Source of the DNA: Oscillospiraceae bacterium
GTDB lineage: Bacteria; Bacillota; Clostridia; Oscillospirales; Oscillospiraceae
NCBI GenBank assembly: GCA_017620525.1
Contig: JAGAUY010000021.1
Span: 1-64,000 of the forward strand
Reading direction: 5' to 3'
Length of the DNA stretch: 64,000 nucleotides
Positions 1 to 7,053 of the stretch are shown in pieces. The translations under genes and the position numbers were made by a program. The notes under the pieces were generated by a model. The model was not told the origin of the DNA. It saw only the letters and a list, made by a program, of their open reading frames with translations, and ran no database searches. Positions within the stretch are counted from its first letter, which is position 1, and each line of letters begins with the position of its first letter.

Positions 1-4
1 CCCC

Positions 5-33
5 TTGACAAATTTCGCATGTGTGTTATAATA
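5..33 (+). promoter_or_regulatory. Sigma-A promoter of the tRNA-Ala gene
   Basis: A perfect TTGACA (5-10) and TATAAT (28-33) are separated by exactly 17 bp. The tRNA begins about 30 bp downstream. This consensus-strength promoter is typical of stable RNA genes. Confidence 0.9.
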
Positions 34-64
34 CAAAAGCTGTCTGACACAGCGAACCGAATAC

Positions 65-140
<76 letters not shown>

Positions 141-146
<6 letters not shown>

Positions 147-178
147 ACCGACTTTTACCACAAAAGTCGGTGTTTTTC
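141..178 (+). terminator. Terminator behind tRNA-Ala, supplied by the element
   Basis: A hairpin with arms ACACCGACTTTT and AAAAGTCGGTGT is followed by a T-run. A different hairpin with the same role follows the displaced tRNA 3' end at 7963-7998. The element thus appears to bring its own terminator and leave the original one at its far end. Confidence 0.85.
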
Positions 179-206
179 TAACTTTCTGAGGATTTTTGAA
201 GTTCCG

Positions 207-226
207 GGTCAACAAAAAAGTCAACA
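207..226 (+). promoter_or_regulatory. Putative integrase arm-type sites, left pair
   Basis: GGTCAACA (207-214) and AGTCAACA (219-226) are direct repeats 12 bp apart, between attL and the integrase gene. The same octamer occurs as an inverted pair at 7784-7812, on the other side of the core in the circular form. That placement fits arm-type recombinase sites. Confidence 0.5.
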
Positions 227-271
227 GAAGAGGTCATTTTCGCCCTCTGAGCCGTCGAAAGGACGGTCAAG

Positions 272-1492
272 ATGGCTTACATTCAGGAAAAGGTAAAAGG
301 AAAGAAGATAGTCTCTTTCAAGTTCAAGGCTTGTATGGGACGGGATGCCAACGGCAAGCAAATCTTCAAGTGTAAGACTTGGTATCCCCCCGCTGACCTC
401 ACTCCCGCAAAGGCTCGTAAGGAAGCCCAAAAGGTGGCGGGGGTCTGGGAGGAAGAAGCGAAGCAAGCCTACCTCAAGGAACAGGAGGAAAAAGCCGTGG
501 CGGGTGAACTCCCCCCTCCCGCTCCTGTTTACACCTTCGATAGTTTCGTCAATGAAGTGTGGATACCGCTCTGTGTGCGGGATGGCTCCCACCGCCCCGC
601 TACTGTGGCGATGTACACCAACATTCTCAAAATCATCCTCCCGCAGTTCAAGGGAGTTCCCCTTGCCGAAATCTCCGGTGTGCGTATCTCTCAATACCTT
701 CGATGGCTCCGCAATGAGTACCGCAAGCCAGATGGCAAGCCGTTGGCAGAGAAGTCCATCAAGCACCACTACAATGTACTGAACCTGATCTTTGGTTTTG
801 CGGAGAAGCAAGACATCATCCAGAAGAACCCCATGAAGAAGGTAGACCCGCCGAAGGTGTCGAAGCGGGAGGTTGATGCCTTGACAGAGGATGAAGCTGT
901 CCGGTTCTTCAATGCTCTACTGACCTGTGATTTTGAGTTCCGGTGTATCCTCCAAGTCCTTATCACTACTGGACTTCGGCGGGGTGAATGTCTGGGGCTT
1001 CAATGGACGGACATCGACTTTCTCAATGGAACGCTGACCGTGAACCGCTCCACAACCTACACCCCCGAATGCGGTATCATTGTGGCACAACCCAAGACCG
1101 CACACTCCATCCGCACGATCCCGGTTGTTCCAAGCACATTGGCTCTCTTGAAGCAACTCCAAAAGCAACAGGAGCGGGAGCATCCCGCAACTCTGCTCTC
1201 GGGAGCCTTTGTTTTCAGCCGTCCAGGCGATCCCTTTGAGCCTCGTGATCCAAGTGCCATCACCCGGCACATGAAGCGGTTTGTCAAGACTGCGGGGCTT
1301 CCTGATGTGTCTCCGCACGATCTGCGACATTCCTGTGCCAGCCTGCTCCTGAGTAGCGGGGCGGACATCAAGAGCGTTCAGGAGATTTTGGGACACGCTG
1401 ATGCCAGCACCACCCTGAATTTCTATGTCAAAACCGACTTGAAGCAAATGCGATCCGCAACGGAGAAGTACGCAATGGCTTTTGGTCTGTAA
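272..1492 (+). CDS. int: Tyrosine recombinase (phage/ICE-type integrase)
   Basis: This 406-residue site-specific recombinase is expected to integrate and excise the element at tRNA-Ala. The N-terminal part (about 1-75) is a basic arm-binding region, residues 85-190 form the SAM-like core-binding domain, and the rest is catalytic. The full catalytic set is visible: R236 in TTGLRRGE, K275 in the beta-hairpin, H349 and R352 in HDLRH, H375 in LGHA, and nucleophile Y385 in NFY. Length is normal for the family. AAGGACGG lies upstream of the chosen ATG. The position right inside attL, reading inward, is standard. Activity is inferred from the intact motifs. Confidence 0.95.
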   Translation: MAYIQEKVKGKKIVSFKFKACMGRDANGKQIFKCKTWYPPADLTPAKARKEAQKVAGVWEEEAKQAYLKEQEEKAVAGELPPPAPVYTFDSFVNEVWIPLCVRDGSHRPATVAMYTNILKIILPQFKGVPLAEISGVRISQYLRWLRNEYRKPDGKPLAEKSIKHHYNVLNLIFGFAEKQDIIQKNPMKKVDPPKVSKREVDALTEDEAVRFFNALLTCDFEFRCILQVLITTGLRRGECLGLQWTDIDFLNGTLTVNRSTTYTPECGIIVAQPKTAHSIRTIPVVPSTLALLKQLQKQQEREHPATLLSGAFVFSRPGDPFEPRDPSAITRHMKRFVKTAGLPDVSPHDLRHSCASLLLSSGADIKSVQEILGHADASTTLNFYVKTDLKQMRSATEKYAMAFGL

Positions 1493-1494
1493 GT

Positions 1495-1514
1495 TCGTAC
1501 AAGTTTGTACATCT
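1495..1514 (+). promoter_or_regulatory. TCGTACAAGT / TTGTACATCT boxes after int
   Basis: TCGTACAAGT (1495-1504) is the exact reverse complement of the 10-bp unit tandemly repeated at 7736-7755 near the right end. A related TTGTAC box follows. A shared binding site for the integrase or an excision factor is possible; no function is proven. Confidence 0.35.
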
Positions 1515-1530
1515 TTTTACAAGATAGCAC

Positions 1531-1566
1531 AAGAGAGAGGAAGTTCGTACAACTTCCTCTCTCTTT
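1531..1566. terminator. Bidirectional terminator between int and the WYL gene
   Basis: A perfect 15-bp stem (AAGAGAGAGGAAGTT with its complement) has a 5-nt CGTAC loop and lies between the convergent int and WYL genes. Short T-rich tracts flank it on both strands. Confidence 0.75.
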
Positions 1567-1573
1567 GTATCTG

Positions 1574-2632
1574 TTAGTACATCTCTGCGATCCCTTTGAC
1601 ATAGTTCCCCATTTCCTCAACCACTTCGGGCGGGGAGACTACACGAACACCCTTTCCCAGACCGCAGAGCCATCCATAGAACTGCGGGCTTGTCTCAATA
1701 ACCGTAGTAAAGGTGAAGTGCTTTTCGTCCTCGTAGGCCAACACCGCATCCCTGCCGAAGCGATCCAGAACCACATTTGCCAGATAGTTGGCAAACCGCA
1801 TCTTGACCGTCTTTTCCTTACCGGAGAACATATTGAACATCCGCAGAGGTCGCTTGCTGATGTCCATTTTGCTGAATACTTCTTTTCCGGTTCTCTTCTG
1901 GGGGACAATGCCGATGTGATCCATTTTATCCACACGGAAATGCTTCATTTCCCCGCTCTCATAAGCCAGAAGATAGTAGTTATTGTCGCTCCATAACATT
2001 GCGTAGGGGCTTGCCACATAGTCTTTCTTGTAGTAGACCTTCTCTTTCCTCTGGTTGAAATAGTAGTATTTGAACTTGATTTGCCAGTCATTTGCGATGG
2101 CTCGGTGAAGATCGTCAAGGTCGTAGAAAATGCGGTCGTTTTGACTGCGGACACGGTTAGGAACATAGCACCGTCGATCAAGGTACACACGATCAAATCG
2201 GCTTGCTTTCTTTTTCAGTTTGTCCGTCAGCTCCTTGGCTTTCTTTTGGGTGATGAAGCGGGAGGACTGAACGCAGTCGATCAATAGTTGAAGTTCCTGT
2301 GTTTCAAATTCACGATCCAAGAGCCTCCATCCCCGTGTCCGTCCATCGTACTGGGTTTCATAGCCATACTCACCCAAAAGGCGAAGATCAGAGCAGACGG
2401 TTTTCTGCTCAACTGGGACACTGTATTGGTTCTCCAAGTGTTCGATAATTTCAGAGACTTTTACTGTGTGGGTTTCGTCTGTTTCTTCCAGAAGATAGTT
2501 GAGAAGATAGAACAATTTCAGCCGTTGATTTTCCGACCGTCCTTTGCCCTTCTTCTTGTGCTTTTGGTTTTGCTTCTCAATCCGCTCGTTGATTTCCTCT
2601 CGGGACAATCCCCATTTCTCTTGGTCTGCCAT
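1574..2632 (-). CDS. WYL-domain transcriptional regulator
   Basis: This 352-residue protein has an N-terminal helix-turn-helix (about 25-95, around TVCSDLRLLGEYGY) followed by a WYL domain with the core NNYYLLAYESGEMKHFRVDK. WYL domains bind nucleic-acid-derived ligands and are common in regulators of mobile elements and defence genes. The chosen ATG at 2632 (MADQEKWG) has GGGAGGG five bases upstream; an earlier in-frame ATG lacks this. It converges on int and probably controls element functions, but its operator is not identified. The N-terminal lysine-rich stretch (KHKKKGKGR) is unusual. Confidence 0.88.
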   Translation of the reverse strand: MADQEKWGLSREEINERIEKQNQKHKKKGKGRSENQRLKLFYLLNYLLEETDETHTVKVSEIIEHLENQYSVPVEQKTVCSDLRLLGEYGYETQYDGRTRGWRLLDREFETQELQLLIDCVQSSRFITQKKAKELTDKLKKKASRFDRVYLDRRCYVPNRVRSQNDRIFYDLDDLHRAIANDWQIKFKYYYFNQRKEKVYYKKDYVASPYAMLWSDNNYYLLAYESGEMKHFRVDKMDHIGIVPQKRTGKEVFSKMDISKRPLRMFNMFSGKEKTVKMRFANYLANVVLDRFGRDAVLAYEDEKHFTFTTVIETSPQFYGWLCGLGKGVRVVSPPEVVEEMGNYVKGIAEMY

Positions 2633-2684
2633 ACTTTCCCTCCCGCATTGGGATTTTTTGATATTGTAGCACATCAAGAGCAAA

Positions 2685-2711
2685 GAAAAAAGGGTAGAAT
2701 ACTCTACCCTT
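2685..2711 (-). terminator. Terminator of the small HTH gene
   Basis: On the minus strand AAGGGTAGA, loop GTAT and TCTACCCTT are followed by a T-run. The TAG stop of the HTH gene lies inside the stem, so the terminator begins within the coding sequence. Confidence 0.8.
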
Positions 2712-2955
2712 GATTTTCATTATCATCCCTGATATACTTCATTATATCACCGACTTCGCAGTCAAGTATTTTACAGAATGTATCAATGGTGTGGGTGCTG
2801 ACACTCTCATTCCGTTTCAATCGTGTAATCTGTCCGGGACTGACATTGTACTGTTTGATAAGAGCATACTGTGTGATCCCTTTCTCTTTCAGTATGTTCC
2901 ACAGGTTATCGTAAGAAATCACCGAAGCCAGCCCCCCTTCCTTACTTGACATCAT
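2704..2955 (-). CDS. Small Cro/CI-type HTH regulator
   Basis: This 83-residue protein is one helix-turn-helix domain (ITQYALIKQYNVSPGQITRL), ending in a segment that predicts TIDTFCKILDCEVGDIMKYI. It resembles the second small regulator at 4946-5161, with the same ILDC-x-x-GD-hydrophobic-x-YI tail, so the two are paralogs. The start is taken at the ATG-ATG pair (2955/2952); longer forms would overlap the divergent promoter at 2946-2975. No strong ribosome site is visible. It probably represses itself and the divergent zinc-ribbon gene. Confidence 0.8.
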   Translation of the reverse strand: MMSSKEGGLASVISYDNLWNILKEKGITQYALIKQYNVSPGQITRLKRNESVSTHTIDTFCKILDCEVGDIMKYIRDDNENQG

Positions 2956-2975
2956 AACCGAATGCGGTGTATAAT
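2946..2975 (+). promoter_or_regulatory. Sigma-A promoter of the zinc-ribbon/CFI-box gene
   Basis: TTGACA (2946-2951) and TATAAT (2970-2975) are separated by 18 bp. The minus 35 box overlaps the start codon of the divergent HTH gene, so the two genes share one control region. Confidence 0.75.
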
Positions 2976-3027
2976 CATATTTACCAATATCGGTTATTGT
3001 TTTTATGAAAGAAAGAGAGGGAAATGC

Positions 3028-4068
3028 ATGAAAGCAATGGTTTGCGAAATGTGTCAGAGCAATGAACTGATCAAGCAGGACGGTGTGTATGTTTGCCAAC
3101 ATTGTGGAACAAAATACACCGTAGAGGAAGCCCGGAAGTTAATGGTTGAGGGTTCAGTAAAAATTGACCATTCTGACGAACTGATAAAGTTATACGAAGT
3201 TGCGCGGAGAGCAAAGGCCGATCATAATTCGGAAAATGCACAAAAATATTATGAACTGATCCTGTTGAGCGATCCTCACAGCTGGGAAGCAAATTTCTAT
3301 TCTGTATATTTCCAAGCCATGAATTGCAAGATCGCAGAAATAGAAAATGCCGCGGACCGACTGACTAATGCACAGGGATCGATAATCGAACTCATCAAGA
3401 CGAACATTCAAAATCCGGAAGAGCAGCAAAGGATCATTGATGAAATTACAGAAAAAGTGATCAACGTATCTTGGACTTTACATAATGCTGCCTATGCGCA
3501 TTATCATAATATCGATCCTTCGATACGAGGCAACTATACGCAGACATATGTGAGAAATTGCAAGGCGGCAAGTCGTATGCTGTTCCTTTTCGGCAATGGG
3601 ATCGTCGAGTCTTTTGGTGATGCTTACGGTTATATTGCTGCTACCTGTTGGAAGGTTGAAGTGCAGCAGGAAATCCGTATCATGGATGCCTATGCTATGG
3701 TGAAGCCATTGAGAGAAGCGCATAAAAATGGTATTATTTATGCGGCAGAGCGTGTCCGAAAGTATGATCCGTCATATCAAATGCCGGAAATAAAGACAGG
3801 TGGATGCTATGTTGCGACCGCTGTCTACGGCTCTTATGATTGTCCCCAAGTTTGGACACTCCGCCGATTCCGCGACTGTACTTTGGCTGAAACTTGGTAT
3901 GGACGTACGTTTATCCGCGCCTATTACGCGATCAGCCCCACCCTTGTAAAATGGTTTGGCAGTACCGAATGGTTCAAAAACCTTTGGAGACCCACCCTTG
4001 ACCGCATGGTTGTAATGCTTAATAAGAGTGGTGTAGCAGATACACCTTACGATGATAGAGTATGGTAA
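3028..4068 (+). CDS. TFIIB-type zinc-ribbon protein with CFI-box C-terminus
   Basis: This 346-residue protein starts with a zinc ribbon: C6/C9 (CEMC) and C23/C26 (CQHC) followed by GTKY, as in TFIIB-like ribbons. A helical middle carries no clear motif. Near residue 260 is CYVATAVYGSYDCPQVW, then RRFRDCTLAETWYGR, the CFI-box C-terminal domain often paired with zinc ribbons. No transmembrane helix is clear, although the C-terminal YYAISPTLVKWF stretch is amphipathic. The start at 3028 is preceded by AGAGAGGG; 22 earlier codons are less likely translated. The function of this architecture is unknown. Its strong promoter and lone position suggest a cargo gene. Confidence 0.75.
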   Translation: MKAMVCEMCQSNELIKQDGVYVCQHCGTKYTVEEARKLMVEGSVKIDHSDELIKLYEVARRAKADHNSENAQKYYELILLSDPHSWEANFYSVYFQAMNCKIAEIENAADRLTNAQGSIIELIKTNIQNPEEQQRIIDEITEKVINVSWTLHNAAYAHYHNIDPSIRGNYTQTYVRNCKAASRMLFLFGNGIVESFGDAYGYIAATCWKVEVQQEIRIMDAYAMVKPLREAHKNGIIYAAERVRKYDPSYQMPEIKTGGCYVATAVYGSYDCPQVWTLRRFRDCTLAETWYGRTFIRAYYAISPTLVKWFGSTEWFKNLWRPTLDRMVVMLNKSGVADTPYDDRVW

Positions 4069-4074
4069 AAATGT

Positions 4075-4101
4075 GGAGCGGACTTATGTCCGCTCCTTTT
4101 T
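4075..4101. terminator. Terminator between zinc-ribbon and DUF6809 genes
   Basis: GGAGCGGAC, loop TTAT and GTCCGCTCC form a perfect 9-bp stem followed by TTTTT on the plus strand. A shorter T-run lies on the minus side, so it can serve both convergent genes. Confidence 0.9.
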
Positions 4102-4109
4102 CATACCAA

Positions 4110-4415
4110 CTATTCACCGAACGCTGTGGAGTGTTGTCCCTCATAATCCCCTACCACATCTAGAACCACCCTTGCGCCCAAACGGAAGCCCTCAATGAAG
4201 GTATCCGTGTCCCGAATGATGGTAATGTCATCGTGGAGCACCCGTAGAACATTCAACTGTTCGTTTGCTTCTGGAGAGAGAAGGGCAGTGAACTTCTCCA
4301 TCTCTTTACACATCTTTCCAAGAGCCTTTCGGTATTCACCGCCGGGAGTGAGTGTCCGGTCGGCGGGTGAGTAGCCTCCCCGCCAGAGCCGATCCAGAAC
4401 ATACAACCCGCACAC
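4110..4415 (-). CDS. DUF6809-like small protein
   Basis: About 100 residues. The pattern YSPADRTL...GGEYRKALGKMCKEMEKF...TDTFIEGFRLGARVVLDV matches what I recall of DUF6809, a small helical family common in Firmicute integrative elements and of unknown role. The start is uncertain: GTG at 4415 lies close behind GAGGGG, while the in-frame TTG nine bases later has better spacing and fits the usual family start. It lies six bases behind the next gene, so they are co-transcribed. Confidence 0.65.
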   Translation of the reverse strand: MCGLYVLDRLWRGGYSPADRTLTPGGEYRKALGKMCKEMEKFTALLSPEANEQLNVLRVLHDDITIIRDTDTFIEGFRLGARVVLDVVGDYEGQHSTAFGE

Positions 4416-4421
4416 CCCCTC

Positions 4422-4700
4422 TTACACGCTGATGGTGAAGCGACGGCTGGTGGTCTGCTTGGTGTAAGCCTTGTAGACCTCGGGCATAACCTTCTTGAAG
4501 GCGGTGCTGTCGAAGCGATTGGAGAGGACGGTAGCCCATCTGACGATGTACTGACCTGCGATCAGTTCTTCCACCTCTCTGGCCTCCATTTCAGCCTTGA
4601 TGGAGTTGCGGATGGTATCGGCTTCGCCCTTCATCTCTTCGATCATGGCTTCGTACTTATTCAGCAGTTCGATCTTGGCGAGCAGTTCGATTTTAGACAT
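4422..4700 (-). CDS. Conserved small mobile-element protein, function unknown
   Basis: This 92-residue protein has a helical, charged N-terminal half (IELLNKYEAMIEEMKGEAD, predicted coiled coil) and a compact C-terminal half ending KQTTSRRFTISV with the core NRFDSTAFKKVMPEVYKAY. I recognise it as a type often seen in Clostridia integrative elements, but it has no function I can name. It begins the leftward pair with the DUF6809-like gene. Its upstream region carries the TGTACC/GGTACA operators, so it is probably under the same control as the divergent HTH gene. Confidence 0.7.
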   Translation of the reverse strand: MSKIELLAKIELLNKYEAMIEEMKGEADTIRNSIKAEMEAREVEELIAGQYIVRWATVLSNRFDSTAFKKVMPEVYKAYTKQTTSRRFTISV

Positions 4701-4807
4701 AGTTGGTATCTCCTTTGATGTTTGAAATGTTCCACCCTGTTGTAGTGTTTGTTATGGGGGTCGCTTACCGGGTGGCCTCTGTTGTCCCCTCTCATTTACA
4801 AGGATAT

Positions 4808-4931
4808 TGTACCATAAAAGGTACACGATATCAATTGACGAATGTACCAAAGTTGGTACATTATATTTGTATACTTTTTGGTACAAAATGCGTTGACATT
4901 GCTCTTGAAATGCTGTATACTTTATGGTACA
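4808..4931 (+). promoter_or_regulatory. Four phased 18-bp operators (TGTAYM-N6-GGTACA)
   Basis: Two perfect dyads, TGTACC-N6-GGTACA, lie at 4808-4825 and 4843-4860. Two with a relaxed left half, TGTATA-N6-GGTACA, lie at 4868-4885 and 4914-4931. All have the same 6-bp spacer. The last overlaps the minus 10 box of the HTH gene promoter. The array separates divergent genes, as in a phage-like switch. Confidence 0.8.
4893..4921 (+). promoter_or_regulatory. Promoter of the second small HTH regulator
   Basis: TTGACA (4893-4898) and TATACT (4916-4921) have 17-bp spacing. The minus 10 box sits inside the fourth operator, so binding there should block RNA polymerase. A minus-strand TATAAT (4860-4865) may serve the leftward genes. 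Confidence 0.8.
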
Positions 4932-4945
4932 AAGGAGGAGAGACT

Positions 4946-5161
4946 ATGCCTGTTTCCTATGCCAAACTCTTCGATCTTATGAACCAGAAGGGATTGAAGA
5001 AGGTAGACCTTCGCAAGGTCTACAAAATCAACCCCAAGACGGTGGACAGCCTCGTGAATAACCGAAGCGTGACCGTTGACACCATCATCCAACTCTGCGA
5101 AATCCTCGACTGCCAGCCCGGCGATCTGATGGAGTACATCCCCAAAGAAGTCCAGGAGTGA
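4946..5161 (+). CDS. Small Cro/CI-type HTH regulator, probable operator-binding protein
   Basis: This 71-residue protein is essentially one HTH domain (LKKVDLRKVYKINPKTVDSL, then TIIQLCEILDCQPGDLMEYI). It is preceded by a strong AAAGGAGGAG site with correct spacing. It is related to the 2704-2955 regulator, including the ILDC-x-x-GD tail. Position suggests that it binds the four 18-bp operators in front of it and autoregulates; this is inference from layout. No tail or dimerisation domain follows. Confidence 0.85.
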   Translation: MPVSYAKLFDLMNQKGLKKVDLRKVYKINPKTVDSLVNNRSVTVDTIIQLCEILDCQPGDLMEYIPKEVQE

Positions 5162-5331
5162 AGCACCGGAGGGGTGGGGGGTGTATTTCGGGAAGTCCAG
5201 ACCTCTGGAAACAGAAGGTCAAATGGGGTGGCTCACCCGCCCACGAAATGACACTTTTGATTTGGAGGACGGTTCTCCCGCCTGTCTGCGGTAGAGCCTC
5301 ACAACCCCGTCAGACGGCTACAAACGACAAA

Positions 5332-5368
5332 AACGGCGAGAAGTTCCACTTGGGAACCTCTCGCCGTT
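5332..5368 (-). terminator. Terminator of the leftward small-gene pair
   Basis: A 16-bp stem (AACGGCGAGA-x-GTTCC and complement, one mismatch) with loop ACTTG is followed on the minus strand by TTTTTGTCG. It begins three bases behind the TGA that ends the extended frame at 5371. Confidence 0.8.
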
Positions 5369-5370
5369 CT

Positions 5371-5526
5371 TCATTTCCAGTCTTTCAGAAGGTCATCCAG
5401 AGCCATGTCAAGGGCTGTTCTCATGCTCTTCTACATGATACTCAATATCTCCTTTTCCAGAATGGACTGCTGACGCTTCTTATTTTTCTTCTTTTTCTCT
5501 TTGTCCTTGGTGCTATCTACTCTCAT
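5371..5526 (-). pseudogene. Small Lys-rich gene with an in-frame amber codon
   Basis: The ATG overlaps the stop of the upstream gene (ATGA, 5523-5526), which indicates translational coupling. The frame reads MRVDSTKDKEKKKKNKKRQQ and so on for 31 codons, hits TAG at 5433-5431, then stays open for 19 more codons ending ALDDLLKDWK before TGA at 5371. The C-terminal part is protein-like and the terminator follows the TGA, not the TAG. The likely history is a GAG-to-TAG change truncating a 51-residue protein. Readthrough or suppression is the alternative. Confidence 0.6.
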
Positions 5527-5729
5527 TTGATAACCACCTTGCTCGTGATCCTGACCTCGGGGATTTCATTCGCCTCTGCTTCCGCTCTTTGGGCTTCCTT
5601 CCGTGCTTCGTATTCTCGAACGATCTTCCTGCGTGCCGAATACAAAATCTGCTCCGGAGTGTAGCCGTCTTTATACATCGTTGGATAGTAGTCTGGGATT
5701 TTGCTGTCTAAATACTCGAATATACCCAT
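5523..5729 (-). CDS. Small hypothetical protein, coupled to the next gene
   Basis: This 68-residue hydrophilic protein begins MGIFEYLDSKIPDYYP and has a long charged helix (KIVREYEARKEAQRAEAEAN), probably a coiled coil. AAAGGCGG lies upstream of the ATG. The stop overlaps the start of the amber-interrupted gene. I do not recognise the family. Its place among the leftward genes suggests an accessory element function. Confidence 0.65.
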   Translation of the reverse strand: MGIFEYLDSKIPDYYPTMYKDGYTPEQILYSARRKIVREYEARKEAQRAEAEANEIPEVRITSKVVIK

Positions 5730-5788
5730 TTTTACACCGCCTTTCTCTACTTTTACTGCGTTTTGGGCGGTTTTGGTTATACAAAAAA

Positions 5789-5858
5789 GGCCAACTAAGT
5801 CGGGCTATTAACACTAATAAGAATAGTAGTTAGTGTCAATAGCCTGACTTGGTTAGCC
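5789..5858 (-). terminator. Long 29-bp hairpin terminator / repeat, 3' of the wHTH gene
   Basis: Arms 5789-5817 and 5830-5858 match at about 25 of 29 positions with a 12-nt loop. The minus strand continues with TTTTTTG. The stop codon of the 5853-6500 gene lies in the stem. One arm contains the word TGTCAATAGCCTGACTTG, which recurs upstream of the same gene, so this may be a regulatory or replication repeat as well as a terminator. Confidence 0.7.
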
Positions 5859-6500
5859 CTCGTATTCGCTCTCAATCGACTGTTGAATGAGCGAAAGCAT
5901 ATATTCAATTTTGTCATTGTAGATACCATTGACCTCGGGGATCGGCTGTTTCCGTGCTACCCCTCCAAAGTCCGCACGCATATTGCCAATAGCATCGAAA
6001 GTATTCAGCCCGGTGCTGAGGTCATCCCAGTAATTGTGCCACGCTTCCAGATACTCGGCATGGTCGCTGAACCGTTGCTCCTTCTTGTTGGCAAAATAGT
6101 AGATGAAGTTCTTTGTGTAGCGGTTGATAAGGTTGTTCGCTTCCAGTCTGCGGGTGTAGGTGGCGATGGTCTGACGGGTCAGGTGTTGTCCCATCTTCTC
6201 CATCCAAGTTTCCTTCACTTCGTCGGGCATAGCCATAAAGACTTCATCTTCAAAGAAGTGATAAAGGAAGTTTCGTAGTTTGATGAAGTCGGTATTCGCA
6301 TCGAAGCCCAGTTCAATGATGGCGAATATCTTGAAGGGGTCAGGTATCGCCCTAATGGTATAGACAGCCCCTTCGCCCCGTCCGCACACATCGAACACGA
6401 TCCCGTAGCGGGTCAGTTTACGGTCAATACCTTGCTTACTGTTTGTGCCGAAGATGCGGGTCATCTCGGCTTTGGGATACGCACAGCCAATCTCTAACAT
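5853..6500 (-). CDS. Winged-helix-like protein of the element, function unknown
   Basis: This 215-residue protein has a likely winged helix-turn-helix segment at HLTRQTIATYTRRLEANNLI (middle of the protein). An N-terminal region resembles a second DNA-contact motif (MTRIFGTNSKQGIDRKLTRY), and the C-terminal third is acidic. It is flanked on both sides by copies of TGTCAATAGCCTGACTTG. This layout is seen with iteron-type replication initiators and with autoregulators. I cannot assign a known family, so a replication role is only a hypothesis. The ATG at 6500 follows AGAAAGGAC. Confidence 0.6.
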   Translation of the reverse strand: MLEIGCAYPKAEMTRIFGTNSKQGIDRKLTRYGIVFDVCGRGEGAVYTIRAIPDPFKIFAIIELGFDANTDFIKLRNFLYHFFEDEVFMAMPDEVKETWMEKMGQHLTRQTIATYTRRLEANNLINRYTKNFIYYFANKKEQRFSDHAEYLEAWHNYWDDLSTGLNTFDAIGNMRADFGGVARKQPIPEVNGIYNDKIEYMLSLIQQSIESEYEG

Positions 6501-6530
6501 TTTATAGTCCTTTCTCGTTTCAAGTCATCT

Positions 6531-6577
6531 TATTGACACTAATTATAGATAATATTACTGTCAATAGCCTGACTTGA
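6531..6577 (+). repeat. Dyad and repeat word upstream of the wHTH gene
   Basis: TTGACACTAAT and an inverted TTACTGTCAA flank an AT-rich centre, followed by the repeat word TGTCAATAGCCTGACTTG (about 6559-6576) that also ends the hairpin at 5830-5852. This may be an operator or origin for the adjacent DNA-binding protein. Confidence 0.5.
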
Positions 6578-6579
6578 TT

Positions 6580-7026
6580 TTACGCTACTTCTTCCAGTTC
6601 CTCTGCGTTGGGTGCCTCAACAGGCACCACATACAGTTTGCCATTCTTGAACTCGGGAACATCCTTGTAGTGAGGGAACTGCTTGACGAACCATGCCTTG
6701 ACATACTGGTAGCCTCTGTCCGCACTCTTTACCTTCTGGAACTGATCCATCAGTTCATCAGCATTGTCGAACAGACGGATGTACTTCTCCATCCGCTCAT
6801 AGGTCAGACCCTTGGCGGGATTGGCAGTCTTGGGGGAACGGTGGGTCTTGCGCACAACCCGCAGACGGGGGAAGTCTCTCTGTAAGCGGGTCAGGATTTC
6901 GTACTCTTCGGTGGTGGGATCGTAGGCTTTCAGGGCGAAGTCAGCGGTCATCGTCAGGGTCATCTTGGTGAAGTCGATGCGATAATTGGTAGAGCGGAGA
7001 GAAGTAGTGGTAGCCATAGTAGTCAT
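6580..7026 (-). CDS. Element protein, paralog of the adjacent gene
   Basis: About 148 residues. Shared positions with the 7054-7479 product include AYxPxTEEY, LxxDFPxxxVV, GLTxxRMxxxI, the EF/QF-x-KVK block and YVKAWFxxxFPxYxD, so the two genes are tandem duplicates. The family is unknown to me. An AAAGGA site sits just before the first ATG; the third-codon-later ATG at 7017 has better spacing and may be the true start. It is the second gene of the leftward operon 7479-6580-5853. Confidence 0.65.
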   Translation of the reverse strand: MTTMATTTSLRSTNYRIDFTKMTLTMTADFALKAYDPTTEEYEILTRLQRDFPRLRVVRKTHRSPKTANPAKGLTYERMEKYIRLFDNADELMDQFQKVKSADRGYQYVKAWFVKQFPHYKDVPEFKNGKLYVVPVEAPNAEELEEVA

Positions 7027-7053
7027 TTCCTTTCTTATTCGTTGTCTTTTGGA

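Noticed and set aside
5158..5664. 168-codon plus-strand frame
   Set aside because: It crosses a terminator and runs antisense to coupled small genes with ribosome sites; the product has no protein-like features.
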